From Gnetum montanum (Eukaryota; Streptophyta; Gnetopsida; Gnetales; Gnetaceae): a DNA stretch of 64,000 bases. A program made the translations under genes and the position numbers. Within the stretch, counting starts at the first letter, position 1, and each line of letters starts with the position of its first letter. Below the pieces are notes generated by a model. That model saw only the letters and a program-made list of their open reading frames with translations, did not search any database and had not been told where the DNA came from. The stretch spans positions 352,802-416,801 of the forward strand of contig MNCI01035238.1 in assembly GCA_015680685.1 (NCBI GenBank), given 5' to 3'. Positions 12,966 to 24,341 of this stretch are shown here, in pieces.

Positions 12966-13302
12966 TAAGCTCTTAGTCATGGGGGTAGTAATCCCCAAGG
13001 TTTTTATGATAATTTTTTCAAAATTTTTTCTAACTCCCGTAAAGGATTAAGCAATAAATGCTATTAACTCATTAATTTTTGAGAACTTAACCCTTCCAAC
13101 AACTTCGATAAATCAAAAATTAAATTAATAATTAACTACTTAATATATCCAGCCATAATCACACCTTNGATTAATAATTAACTACTTAATATATCCAGCC
13201 ATAATCACACCTTAGCTAAATGTAACCCGCTCATGAGACAAGGTATTCCAATCATTCTAAGTTACATAATAATTACTAATCTATTGTTATGTGTGATTAC
13301 AG
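12966..13302 (+). other. Putative intron before the extra ORF
   Basis: A consensus-like donor (agag|gtaagc at 12966) and a pyrimidine-adenine acceptor (gtgattacag at 13293-13302) bracket a 337-base segment. The acceptor abuts the ATG of the extra ORF. Splicing from an upstream leader would give a subgenomic mRNA, as described for env-like ORFs of some plant gypsy elements. The segment contains the N at 13168 and an artefactual 43-base repeat, so its true length is about 290 bases. Inference from consensus only. Confidence 0.4.
13123..13213 (+). other. Assembly join at N 13168 with unmerged 43-base overlap
   Basis: The 43 bases before the N and those starting two bases after it are the same ('ttaataattaactacttaat ... 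aatcacacctt'). This is the signature of two contig ends that overlap but were joined with one N. Confidence 0.85.
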
Positions 13303-16141
13303 ATGACACCAAAATTGAAGAGATCGTAGGAGGAGGGATCATCACAACCACGGGAGAAGTGACTTAGAGGAGGAAGAGGCCCACAAGAACATGGCCAAGA
13401 ATAGGCTAAGGTAACCCATGCAATAAGACCTCTCAGAGATGAGGCTAAGGTGGAATCTATCCTACAGATTTCGAAAGAGGTAGCCACATCTGAACATTCA
13501 CAGCACGACAAAGTGCTAGGCCCTGTACCTAGATTTGAAGTCACACTCACATAGGTCATTCTTGACATAATTGAAAGCTATGAGGTTCAACACTCAATTT
13601 TCCAAGAACTAAAATTTGAACCACTACTTGAATGGGCTCTAGAAGATGTGAGAACTCAATTGCAAGCCTCTCCCATGTGCCCAACCATCACTTTTAGTGG
13701 GAAGTGGTACATGGAAGAAATGTATCTTTTCTAGAATAACCGGAAAGTAGGATCCACTATGAAAATGAAGGAAATCCAAGTTTCCTACTTAGTGGAGGCC
13801 ATTGCACAAGTCTTTGGGCTACTAGGCATAGGAACATAGTTGGTAGGGTTATCAACACAAGACAATCTTAGAGCAAAGAAGGAGTGGACATAGCGGTGTT
13901 ATGGGGTTGACCACAAGGATTTTGGTGTGCTCACATTGGCAGAGTGAGTTTATTTTAAGATAGTAGCCTACCACGTCAATCCAACAATGAGGCCTAGTAA
14001 GATGATAGCCTTTTTTGCTTGAGCATGTGCCGCTCTAAGCAAAAGTTTTTTAGCAAATCTTCCACAACTAATCTATCTAGAGGTAGAAAAGAATTTCTTG
14101 GAAGAAAGACCTTGCCCTTCCCCTACTTGATTAAAAAACTATGAAAAAGGGTAGGGATAGTCTGCTACACAAATGATATACTCAAGCATGCTCTTAGTGC
14201 TTCATGGGCTAAAATGATGATGGATAAGATGCCTACCACAACCATAGAAGAGGTGCAACAACGTCCACCTCTACCACCTACTCATGAGCAAACATCAAAG
14301 GCCCACACTATAGTTGAATGTATGCAAAAATTTTGAGAGCAGCTCTTGCAACAATGAGAGTAACAGGAAAAAACTAGTGGTGGAGATCCATCCATGTACA
14401 GACCAGCCATGAGTCACCTTAGAGAAGTGGCTCATATAATCACCCAAATGAAGGAAGGTAGATCAATGTTATCCACCCAATGAATGTAGTTACCTGCAAG
14501 GTCGAATTCAAGTGCTTGAGAGGTGACAATGTATTTCTCTTAGCATCATCTATTCCTAGAAATCTCTAGAAATGCTACTTCATTTTCAGTGTGTTTGGAG
14601 GAGGGTGAGGAGGCAACCATATTGGTTTTGTAGCACCAGGGGTAAGAGAAAGCTATAGAAATTGTTGCTAAGGCATGAAATGCACCTACAACACCTAGAC
14701 TAAATGTTTCAAAAATAAGAGATGTGTACGCATTCACAAGAACAATCAACAAAAGATTAAGTGTAGCCCAACATGAAGAACTGCTAGACTAATTAGTGGG
14801 AACTAAGCAACCAATTCCAGATATCTTTGATTTTTTAGATATCATCACTGCAACCTAGTCAAAGCTATTGGAGGCAAAGGGCAAGTGCCTCATCTTGGAA
14901 GGGCAATTTGAAATAGCTCAAGCACATAATCAACACTTGGCTGCGGAAGTTGCCAGATTATGTGCCCAAATTGTCGACCCTGCTCTTATCAACCTAGCAT
15001 TAACACAAGATGAAGCTTTTCAACAACTTCAAGAATAGCTTAAGCGGGTTGAGGGAGAAATGGTAACAATGGTCTTTAATTAGTCCATAGTAGAAGCTAA
15101 AACTCATGCAGTATAGAAGGACCTGATGTAGAATTGCCAAGAAAATGAGACCTTAACTACAAAAAACCATCACATGCAGAATGTTGATGTGCAAAAATAA
15201 TAGTTAGAAGAATTTATCCATCAACAACAAGAGAAACTTGCTAGGAAAATGCTGAACTGAGGAGATTGGTAGTGGAGAATCATAACCTCTCCATGGAGGA
15301 AGTCTGTGCCTTACACTAAAAGTTAGCTATTGAGATTGACTCTTGGAAGAACAAGACCCTTAAATTCAAGAAAGTTAAAAATCATTATAGAGACCAGGTT
15401 GGCTTACAGAACGAAGTGAATGAAAAGCATATCCAACTAGTGAAGTTAAAAGTTAATGAGGTCCTCCAACAACTCCAATAAGGTAGAGAATTATGACAAC
15501 CCATTGTTGATGGGATTGATATCTACAAAAGGGTAGAAATTCATATGAAGGAGTTGCAGATTAAAGAGATGACAAAGTACATGGAGCTGTCTAATCTCTG
15601 TTATGCAAACTTGGTGATGCTAACTACCAAATGACCATAGTCTGAACTTGAAAAGTAAGTGGCCAACTCATACTTTTTGTACAAGGTTGAGTTCAAGACC
15701 CATAAAGACATTAAGAAAAATCTTGTAGTTGTGAATGCTAAACTTGAGCTTTTCAAGGTGAAATTCACCAACCAAAGATTAGTCATAGAGAACCTGGCCA
15801 AAAGAATGAATGACTACTAGGTACTATAGAACATACTTCAAGCATTTGACATTGAGTGCAAGCAATTTGTGGCCTGGTTTGTGAATTTAAATAAGCTCTT
15901 TTCCATTTTCCCTTATCCTTGGGATGTTCCAACCTAGACCCACATTGATGAAGCTACATGAACTATGAACGATCCTAGGAGTAAAGAAAAGAAAATGAAG
16001 GCATTATTGGATGCTTTTTACCTTTCATCTAAAGTAGCAATAGTAGTAGGACAGCCATAGATACCTTTGCCACCACACATGTCTAAAGCTAGTGAAGGAC
16101 CCTCAAAACCTCAAGAGCCACCATTGCCTAGGACTATCTAA
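13303..16141 (+). pseudogene. Extra ORF downstream of integrase (unknown function, coiled-coil-like)
   Basis: From ATG 13303 a long, same-strand coding region with stops and frameshifts can be followed to a TAA at 16139. The N-terminal part holds GKWYMEEMYLF (about 13699) and VSYLVEAIAQVFGLLG. Related versions occur at about 17669 and 30451. This WY..EMY..W...V.V.Y.VEAI..V..LP pattern resembles the 'putative plant transposon protein' domain seen near Athila-type elements (from memory, not searched). The second part (about 14800-15900) is rich in Glu, Lys and Leu and looks like a coiled coil. No signal peptide or membrane segment is obvious, so it is not a convincing envelope protein. The tail is Pro-rich. 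Confidence 0.6.
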
Positions 16142-16373
16142 TCTTCTCCATCAAATTTAACCCATCAAAGAATGTGCTATCTAGTTCTGAAGAATCATTT
16201 CATGCTGTTTAATTTTATGTCATGAACACTATAATTTTTGTAATGTGTTGATTCGTACAATAAGCACTCAATTGTTATGTCCATTGTCTTATTTTCTTTT
16301 GTTATGTAAAAGTTAGTCAATAATTCCATACCTTCCCAATTTTGCAAAGAACTCAACGATGAGTTTTCATTCA

Positions 16374-16385
16374 GTTGTGGGGTTA
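16374..16385 (+). other. Polypurine tract of the 13.4 kb element
   Basis: 'agttgtggggtt' follows 'gatgagttttcattc' and abuts the 3' LTR. It is a one- or two-base variant of the GTGGGGGTA tract of the group. Confidence 0.65.
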
Positions 16386-17364
16386 TTATGTGTTTTGGTG
16401 TGTCATGTTGACTAGGCCCCATTGATGTAATTAATTATGTTGATTTGACCTTATTGACTAGGCCCCATCGATGAGGCCCCATCGATGCAATCAATTACAT
16501 TGACACGGTCCCGTTGACTAGGTCCCATCGATGAGGCCTCGTAGATGTAGTCAATTACGTTGATGCGGCCCCGTCGATGTAGGGGTGTATCCTAGTTTAT
16601 AAATACATGCTCACTAGCTACATTTATGGCATGTCTTATCATAGTAATAGTGGAGCTCTTGCAGTTTTTCCATTTAAAAGTTAAATATTTTCCCGAGTAC
16701 ATACAGTAGGAGTCATTGAGTGTACAAATCTTTATTTGACCATTGTTGTACCTAAACACGATAGTGTGTGTGGTAATAAAGATGAGCTTTCTGATAAACT
16801 TTGTAGCATTCAAAGTAGATTAAATGTTTCATTTGTGCATTTAATGTTTCAATTATTTATTAAATGTTTTCCAATAATTAAGCTAATGAAGTAATCAAGC
16901 AAGATAAGCTAAATAGATTAAACACATAAGTACGACTGCTTCGAGCATAACACGTATTTGCTTGGTAATCCCAACAACATTATTGCTTGGTACACCTAGT
17001 AGCATAGCTCTTGGTAACCCAACAATGGATACGTTGGTTTAAGGTATGTGTGGAAAGTGAGACTAAATGCTTATGTTAGGATTGCTTAGATATAGTTAAC
17101 TAGTTAATCCAATTACTTTATCTCTCTTTAAATATCAAAACCATAAAATACAAAATGATAAAGATCAAATGCATAAATTACACTTAACCATATCAGTGTA
17201 CATCACAAGTATAATTAGGAAGATAACAAATGACCTTAAGGCAAGATTCACTTCCTAGAAGACTAGTGCACCAAAAATTATAAAGTCCATGAAATTCGAC
17301 CAGATCACATATGAACACTTTGTGATTCATATGGTTGGGCTTAGAGGTACCTTGCCACTCATCA
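16386..17364 (+). repeat. 3' LTR of the 13.4 kb element
   Basis: It starts TTATGTG (TGATGTG in the 5' LTR) and ends CTCATCA. U3 shows GC-rich tandem units around 'ggccccatcgatgaggcc' (16410-16580). TATA is at about 16599-16607 (tttataaata) and AATAAAG at about 16776. Divergence from the 5' LTR is plain by eye, indicating an old insertion. Confidence 0.88.
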
Positions 17365-17917
17365 AACCACATCAACTATTTTAGGCCAAGGAAAATGATA
17401 GAAGGTCTTAACTAATTAACACTTAAGGGGTTTCTTTTTTATAATTTTTTCAACTCTGTAATCATAATATGATAAGAACTTGATCTAACCAAGGGTATGA
17501 GTAAGGTAAAAAGCTACTAAGAACTAGTGTGAACATTCTAATAACTTCGTACCCTTGTTGATTGCAAATGATCCCAAAGAGATCACTAGAAGGACAACCT
17601 TCACAAGATGAAAGTTATAAAGACACAACTTCAAGCTTCTACTTTATGACTTACACTAACCAATAGTGGAGAATGACACTTAGGAGAAATGTACCAATTC
17701 TAGTGAAATAAACAAGCTGATGAAATAGTTAAAATTGAGGGACTCTTTGTGTCATACTCAGTAGAGGGATCAAATGGAAAAGAAAACAATGATAGAAGAG
17801 GAAAAACTTCAAGTGCTCCTAAATAGATATCAATTCCAGAAGCCTGATGATGAAGGGAAGAAGTTGATGGAAGATCCTCCACCACCTAAAATAAGAACTA
17901 CATCAAGCCACCTTAAA
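17365..17917 (+). mobile_element. Remnant of the interrupted gypsy element, with extra-ORF module
   Basis: After the 13.4 kb element, gypsy-type sequence resumes. At about 17669-17790 one can read HLGEMYQF, then VKIEGLFVSYSVE, the same module as in the extra ORF at 13699 and at 30451. Stops are frequent. At 17918 the sequence switches abruptly to the block A tail, so this is a breakpoint. Confidence 0.5.
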
Positions 17918-19526
17918 TAGGAAGCATGTTTGTGCATGTCTATGCATGGTGTGGTTCCTATGATGCACAAAAAAATCACAACAACAACAAAAATAAAAAT
18001 AAAAATATAGAGGAATTCAAAGCATACCCATTGGACATAATAATGGGCTATAAGCACTAGTTATGGGGTTGGAAAGACATGTTACCCATGCATGAAGACA
18101 TCCCTCTAACTAAGGCCTTTTCTTCCTCCTCTTTTTGGAGTGATGTTCATTCTCTATGGTTGTTGTAAGCTCATGATAATTGGCAATAAGGGATACATCA
18201 ATGCGAGGCCACTACTAATGGTATGGACTTGGTCTGAAATTTGGACAGATAAGTATGATGGTCATCTTAATCAAAATTGACACAAGAACCCATTGTGGGC
18301 TTGGTTAACTACCTTACATCCCAATCTCTACAATTCCTTCTCATTCCATCATTCATGTCACTATTGTATGCAATTATGAGCCTAATGGTTTTGTATAGTA
18401 TAGTATAGAATCCTTAGCAAGGTAGTTTTATGTTATTTGGAACAAAGGCATGATCTACATTGAACTTCTAAGGTGCCCACGAGCATCTATAGAAGTGGTT
18501 ATGCAAGGGCATTATAGTAGGATCCTACTTTGGGGAGGATCCGCTTGCATGACTTTTGTTGATCATGGCTCTGAATCAAACCTCACATCTTCAAGGATAT
18601 CATGGAGTACTTTGATAAATTTATGAGTGATTTAGCAATTACTTCTCATCAATTTTGATTAATTTTACTACTTTTATATTAACTTATCCTCCAAATTCAA
18701 TATATCATGGTCATCTTGTAAACCAAACCTTTGGTTTTAGTTGTTCGAAAACTTGTGAGATTTAAGAGTTAAGCTTATTCATTATGGGTGCTAAGGATGT
18801 AATTTTTGAACTTTATCTAGCACCTTATTTTTGAACATTATGGTAACTAATAGTAATAATATTCAAAATAACATGAACAACTTGATAATTTTAGTTACCT
18901 CATAACCTTGGAAACAATATTTTGTAATCACCTTGAGCCTAAATGTTGAATCTTCTCTATGTTTTAGCTAACTAAGGATTTGAAAAGAGTTAATCATTAA
19001 GGATAAGTTATTATTATCAAAACTAACATTGATTCTTTGGTGATTGTAGAGGATTCCAAAAGAGATGCGTAAGGTTAAGGGTTTTTTGCAAGGGAAGGAA
19101 AAGAGGCCAAGATGAGGACATGCCCATGAATAAGTAGCATATACATGAATTAAAGCTCAAATATTATATGTTTATTGAATCCATGGGACGATGAGAAGAA
19201 ATTTCAATCCATCCTTCAAGAGTTTTCTACATAAAAGAGAAGCATCAACATAGCTATTAAGGTTGAAAATTCTGCCACCACTAGTAACAACAAAAAGATT
19301 CATCTTCGATAGATCTTTTGAAGACCTCTACAATTTTTTAAACTTTAATATCTATCCAATATTTTTATCCTTTTGTAATACATCCACTAAAATAAAATTA
19401 TGTAATGCACCAGTCTAGTTTTGGATTGTTTGCGAATCTAGTCTTGGTCACCCCACAATTTTTGTAATGAAACTTCATCTATTTATATATAACTTAAGGA
19501 TGAGTTTTTGTTCAATCATGAGTGTA
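17918..19526 (+). mobile_element. 3' non-coding tail of a Ty3/gypsy element, copy A
   Basis: Parallel to 1-1818 and 45650-47259, with the same landmarks in order. It leads into a decayed polypurine tract (aatcatgagtgta) and the LTR at 19527. No coding domain is seen. Confidence 0.8.
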
Positions 19527-20494
19527 TGATGAGACCTACTATGTCGAGTAACTTCATTGTTGCATCCCTGTTGATAGAGCCTCATTGACACATCTTAAAT
19601 ATTTTAATGAGGACATGTTGATGCATTAATTGGTGACACATCTTAGATGCATTGATTCATCCTCATCAATGCAACCTTGTCAAAACATCCTCATCAATGC
19701 ATCCCTATCGACATAGCTAAATGCTTTAACACATCCCTGTTGATGCAATGCCTATATTTTCCTACAAATATGTAAGCATCCCTCATGTATTAGCTAAACT
19801 CTTACAGTTTTCTTTTGTAGTCTTAACAAGCATTGAGTGAGTGCCCATAATGTGGATTCAAGTCAGTTGTACAACATCTTATTTAAGTGGCATTATACCT
19901 AGACACATTCCATGAACAACAATAAGATTGAGATTGATTCTTATTCATTATAACACTTTGACTTAGAATAGATTTACTTTCAATGCAATTTTCTTTCTAT
20001 GTGTTTAGTTAATATTTACATTTCTATGCATGTTAATTAATAGGTAGAATGAGCATGCCCAATTCGAGCATAAACACATATTCACTTGGTAACCCCAATA
20101 ACGTTATTGCTTGGTTTGCCCAATAGCATAACACTTGGTAATTCTAGTAGTGGGTACATGAGTTTAGGATGTGTATAGTAGGCTGGGAATAAACACACAT
20201 TACCCTTATCATAGTTTAGGATTTATCTTATTTTTATTAATCAGATGAAATAATTAATTTGCATACTTTCATATAATTTAGCCTTAGTTATACAACATCA
20301 ATAATCATATGTCTCATTTTGAACTAACCCATACATGATAAACCTACCACTAGTCCAAGTGATAAGATAACGACCTATGATCAATACTTAACATTCTGGA
20401 TACCACACTAGTCCCATCCACATAATTCGATTGGATTACACATGAATGCTTGTGATTCATATGGTTGGGTGTAGTGGATACATGCTACTCATCA
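19527..20494 (+). repeat. Ty3/gypsy LTR, copy A (968 bp)
   Basis: It starts TGATGAG and ends CTCATCA. It carries the group's CTTGGTAA repeats (20087-20147). A perfect 6-base inverted repeat lies at 20442-20460 (ATGAAT...ATTCAT), followed by 'atggttgggtgtag'. The flank 'acatgt' is identical to that of copy B. Confidence 0.87.
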
Positions 20495-21010
20495 ACATGT
20501 AATGATTTGTTAGAAATAAAAGCTTAATAAGTGGCCAATTACTTTAATGATTTGGGGCTATCAATTCAAGGGAAGATTAACATTCAGATTTTGTGGTTCA
20601 TAGAAGAGGTCCATTACATGTTTTTCAAAGATGAGTTAATGAAGAAATATATTGTAAAATTAGAGTCAACATGTCGAACCAATTATGATTCATCTTATAT
20701 TCTTAAAGGCAAGGTAGTTTAATCAACACTTCAATGTCAATCACAATCCAAGGAATCTAATAATAGCATTTCAAGCCACCTAGCAATGTCTAGCTAGGAG
20801 TCATCTAAGAAATCAATTACTTATGCTAAGCCAATAACTAGTAAGTGTAATAGGCATGAAAAGACTAAACATTTATCTACTCAATATCCTAATAGGAAAT
20901 AAGAAAATCTAGTTGAATATGGATATGTTGCCATTACAAAAGAAGAAGTCAAGCTTGCAAAGGATAGCAACGTACAGGGAGTTGAAGTTGAAAATATGTT
21001 TTTCCTTTCA
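20495..21010 (+). pseudogene. gag: gag C-terminal fragment with decayed CCHC knuckle (block A)
   Basis: The reading frame NYFNDLGLSIQGKINIQ...VHYMFFKDELM resembles the end of the capsid domain in gypsy gag ('YLNGLR..IQ...'). A linker and KCNRHEKTKHLSTQYPNRK follow, a zinc knuckle whose first Cys and a His remain but whose second and last Cys are lost. The block B version (48341-48880) keeps KCNRSGKLEHSSSQYPNRK. It differs from the gag at 5068, so it is a different, older element next to which the LTR inserted. Confidence 0.7.
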
Positions 21011-21039
21011 ATTCGAAAGTTGCTTATAAGATTATTATA

Positions 21040-21650
21040 AAGAATGCTCTTATTCATAACAAATTTAATAATGCCTAGAAAATGCAATTTTTATTGCACT
21101 GTTCAATAAATAAAATAAAAGATATTTAGAAAGCTCTTACATATCTTAAAATTCATAATTTTTTATGGTGTTTTATTCATCACAGTCTTTCTATTAGCAC
21201 TCATCTAAAACATATGGGAAATGTTTCTTGTTAATGTCCTCTTTATACAAGTAAAGGCTCATTTTCTTAGGTGTTTTTTGAGTATCCTATTGCTCAACAT
21301 GCTTAGAAATGGATATTTGGATGTGATGAAAATTTCCAATTTTTGGTTTCCAAAATTTGTAACAACTTTCAACCAAGCATCAATGATTCATTCTGGGTGA
21401 TTAGCTTGCTTTGTCTACTTCATTTCTTTGCATTTGGAATTATCTTTGGCCACTTGTTCTCTACTTTATTTCAAAGCTTTAATTTGCAATGCTTTTTGAT
21501 TAGCAAGAACATAACTATGACCTCTCTTCATGTGTCAAATATCAAATTCTCAAAGATGTTACTTTTCGACTACAACTTTAAGCAAAAAAGGTTCTAGTGA
21601 AAGTTGAACAAATAATTTGTTTTGTATAGTATTAATTTCTTTTTGCTTTG
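21040..21650 (+). pseudogene. LINE ORF2 3' remnant (zf-RVT region), block A
   Basis: One frame gives HLKHMGNVSC, then CPLYTSKGSF..VFFEYPIAQH and KWIFG. This matches the LINE zinc-binding pattern CPLC....E...HLFF.CPfAq..W.W. Later text reads PLVLYFISKL..AMLFD, close to PFVLYYIWKCRCTALFQ of the LINE at 61490. In-frame stops break it. It represents the last part of a LINE reverse transcriptase protein, in plus orientation. Confidence 0.65.
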
Positions 21651-22890
21651 AAGGCTCAAAGATAGAAAGCTTTTAGCTTTTGTTGCTATTTCTTCATTAT
21701 CTCTTATTGATGTATTCTTTTATTTTTCTTCTTAAAGAGAGTTTTCTTCTTTTCTGTACAAGAAATCCTTTAGTAAGAAGTGAAAACTTGTGAAGATACT
21801 TTTGAATAAGAACAAAGCTTGATCATTTTCCTACCCTAGAAGGAGGGGTGGGTGGGGGGTTGTGCTTCAAGATTAGTTGTAAGAATAAAAACTTGAAAAA
21901 GCATCACCAAAACCATTGGGTTTTCTCTTTAAAATGTCTCTTCAATCATCTAATGTACTATAAAATCTTTTTAATATTATTATTTATTTTTTGGCATTTA
22001 ACACCCCCAATGATGCTTTCAACTTTCTTTAAAAATGTGTTGAAGCTTTGTAATTATTTGACAAATCCTTTGTGATTTCCTTGACATAATAAGAATTTCC
22101 AGTTTCCTAAAATTCTTTTATTAACTAGCCTTAAAATTTGTTTATAAATTAGTGTTGCTTATTGAAATTGAACTTATAACTTAGATTTTCATATTAAAAA
22201 CTTTTACTATTAAAGAATATGAGTTATAACTCTACTAGTTGGCTCACACCTTTTGCATCCCAAAAGGTTCAAATATCACTACAAACACCTACCATGCTAA
22301 CTTGAAGGTATGTTAAAAACATAGATAACACAATGAAGAATTCACTTAAAAATACATTTGTTAATTAATTAATTTATTTTTTAAAAAAGACTATCTGCAT
22401 TTAAAAACAAGAACATTCCAACCGATCGCTTTGCTTGGTTTCATCGCGCTCCATTTTGGTTCGCATAGATAGCAAATTGATAATGAAAGACCATGCCCAC
22501 GAAAGCAACCATTCAAATTGCAACCTTAACTTTGTTTTATTTGGTTTGGCTTCTCTTGCCTAAATGGAATATTCACTTTTCATCCAATTTCATCAACGGG
22601 AACAACGAGATAACAGCAAAGAGTTGGCATTAAAAATGAAAGCAAAATTTTTAAAAAGCAACATAGGAATTAAAAAACTAAAAGGGACAATGAAATGACA
22701 ATAAAGTAGGTCTTAAAAAATATGCATGATAAACCAGTTAGTTACCACGTATTGATTTGAACCTAAACTTGGTACAACATCGCAATAAAAGCACTGTTTC
22801 AAGCATCTGGAGTCACCAAAAAAAGCATATGCATGATAATAATTAATATGATGGTTATGGAGGCGTTAAAAACAAGAAATGGAATGGAAT
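21651..22890 (+). other. AT-rich spacer upstream of ENODL copy A
   Basis: No gene is seen. The stretch matches 49440-50400 plus 58042-58337 in block B, and from about 22135 it also matches 26676-27545 (copy C). Short runs 'attaattaatt' and poly-A/T are present. The last few hundred bases would hold the distal promoter of the ENODL gene. Confidence 0.6.
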
Positions 22891-23251
22891 GTAACGTAAG
22901 AAGGAATTAAGTTCATTTAATTTGCTACAACCCCAATTCCACCCCCACTCCAGTCTTAACAGGATATAACTACCACCCACAACCCTACCTTTCCATACAA
23001 TAATACCTCACAACACAACACACAAAGAGCTTTTTCAATCTCTCTTTTTTCTAGCTGCAGCAGCCATCATATATTGGTTGATTTTTCTTCTTCTTGTCAT
23101 TCAGAGCAAGCGTATTCTTTTTATTTTACTTTTGGTTTTACTGTAGAAGCAGCCCTCTTCTTTCTTTCTTTCATTTTTGCTACTCATTTGGTCCTGCTCT
23201 TCAATCTCACTCCTATCTGCTGCTACTAATTATTCAGAGGAAAAGGTAATA
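22891..23251 (+). promoter_or_regulatory. Promoter / 5' UTR region of ENODL copy A
   Basis: The segment has C-rich 'ccaccccc' and 'acaacacaacacac' runs, then long pyrimidine stretches (ctctcttttttctag, ttctttctttctttc) typical of plant 5' UTRs. A similar segment is kept at about 27450-27545 in copy C and is missing from copy B. No unambiguous TATA box was identified. Confidence 0.4.
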
Positions 23252-24341
23252 ATGGGTGTGCTTGTTGTTATTGTTGGTGTTTTTCGTGGTTGGGTTGCTT
23301 GGGTATGGGAACTATTCTTCCTTGTCTCCTTGTGCCTGATACCCTTATTATTTCAGAGCTACACCATGATGACCGCCAAGATGAGCAACAGAATCATTTT
23401 TATGACTAATCATGCCTGGTCACCTTCCCCATCGTCAGAGCCGAACCTCTACTCTAAATAGGCCTCTCGAACCAAGTTCCACATTGGTGACACCCTTGGT
23501 AATTTCTCTTTTCTTCTCTTCTTCTTCTGCTCTCATCTACATTCAATCAACTATCCATATATTGTAATCTTTTCATTTGCAACCTATCTGTGTTCATGTT
23601 CATGTTCATGTTCCTATTTCACACTTAGTTTGTTATTTGTAATACTGGGCATTGTATTTGTATCTATGTGCATGGTGAGAAATAGGAAAAGAATAAGAGC
23701 TTTTGTGTTGTGTTGTGTATTCTATCATGTGATATGTTTATTATGTTACAGTTTTCAATTACAACTTGTGGGAGGATTCAGTGGCGAGAGTAGGATATCA
23801 AGAATACCAGATTTACAATGCAAGTGGAGACATTACAGTGTATTGCAATGGGCACATGACATTTATCTTAGATAAGAGCGGCTTGTTTTACTTCATCAAC
23901 GGTAACACCTTGCACTACTCTGCTAGTTAGAATCTCTGGATTATTATTCTTACGCAGTGCAATTTGCATGTGCCACCACCATCGCCATTGCCAGTGTCTA
24001 CTCCTGCTCCTACTGTTACATCACCTTGACCTTCTTCTGCTTCTTCTTCTCCTCCTCTACCATCGCCATCGCCATTGCCAGCATCTACTCCTACTCCTAC
24101 TCGTGTTGTTACATCACCTCCACCTTCTTCTTCTTCTCCTTATTCTCCTCCTAGTTCTTCTTCTTCTCCTTCTTATTCTCCTCCTAGTTCTTCTTCTTCT
24201 CCTTCTCCTCTACCACTGCCTAGCTTCTCCTTCTCCTTCTCATCTTCCTCTGCCTCCGTTGCAGTATTGTCGTTGGCAGTGTTAGTTTTTGTTGTCTTTC
24301 TGATGCCTGTTCTAGCCTTAACTTTGGTGATTATGATGTGA
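23252..24341 (+). pseudogene. Phytocyanin / early-nodulin-like protein pseudogene, copy A (two exons)
   Basis: Exon 1 is 23252-23498, intron 23499-23751 (GT...AG, phase 1), exon 2 23752-24341. ATG 23252 gives a hydrophobic signal-peptide-like start (MGVLVVIVGVFRG...). The plastocyanin-like domain follows: SEPNLYSK-stop-ASRTKF, HIGDTL, then across the splice VFNYN..EDSVARVGYQEYQ, ILDKSGLFYFINGNT. A Ser/Pro-rich arabinogalactan-like region and a C-terminal hydrophobic GPI-anchor signal (SVAVLSLAVLVFVVFLMPV) end it at TGA 24339. The layout is that of ENODL cell-surface proteins, about 278 codons. Three in-frame stops (23459 at the conserved Trp, 23928, 24027) and both disulphide Cys changed to Tyr mark it as a pseudogene. 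ENODLs usually lack the copper ligands. Confidence 0.88.
23499..23751 (+). other. Intron of ENODL copy A
   Basis: The donor CTTG|GTAATT and acceptor TTATGTTACAG|TT join GDTL to VFNYN in frame. This is the usual single intron position inside the phytocyanin domain. Length is 253 bases, T-rich, with a 'catgtt' triplication near 23595-23612. Confidence 0.85.

Larger units (their letters stand above)
3964..17364 (+). mobile_element. Full-length but decayed Ty3/gypsy retrotransposon, 13.4 kb
   Basis: Two LTRs (950 and 979 bp) flank, in order, a primer site, gag, protease, reverse transcriptase, RNase H, integrase, a long spacer and an additional ORF. RT before integrase defines Ty3/gypsy. The tRNA-Asp-like primer site, long 3' region and extra ORF recall the Athila/Tat branch, but lineage needs a tree. 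Every domain carries stops or frameshifts, so the copy is dead. No clean target duplication is visible: GATCA stands before it and AACCA after, matching at 3 of 5 positions. Its expected role when alive was cytoplasmic reverse transcription and nuclear integration. Confidence 0.9.

Noticed and set aside
13303-16141. Envelope gene of a plant errantivirus-like element
   Set aside because: Position fits, but no signal peptide, transmembrane segment or cleavage site is visible; kept as an unknown extra ORF.
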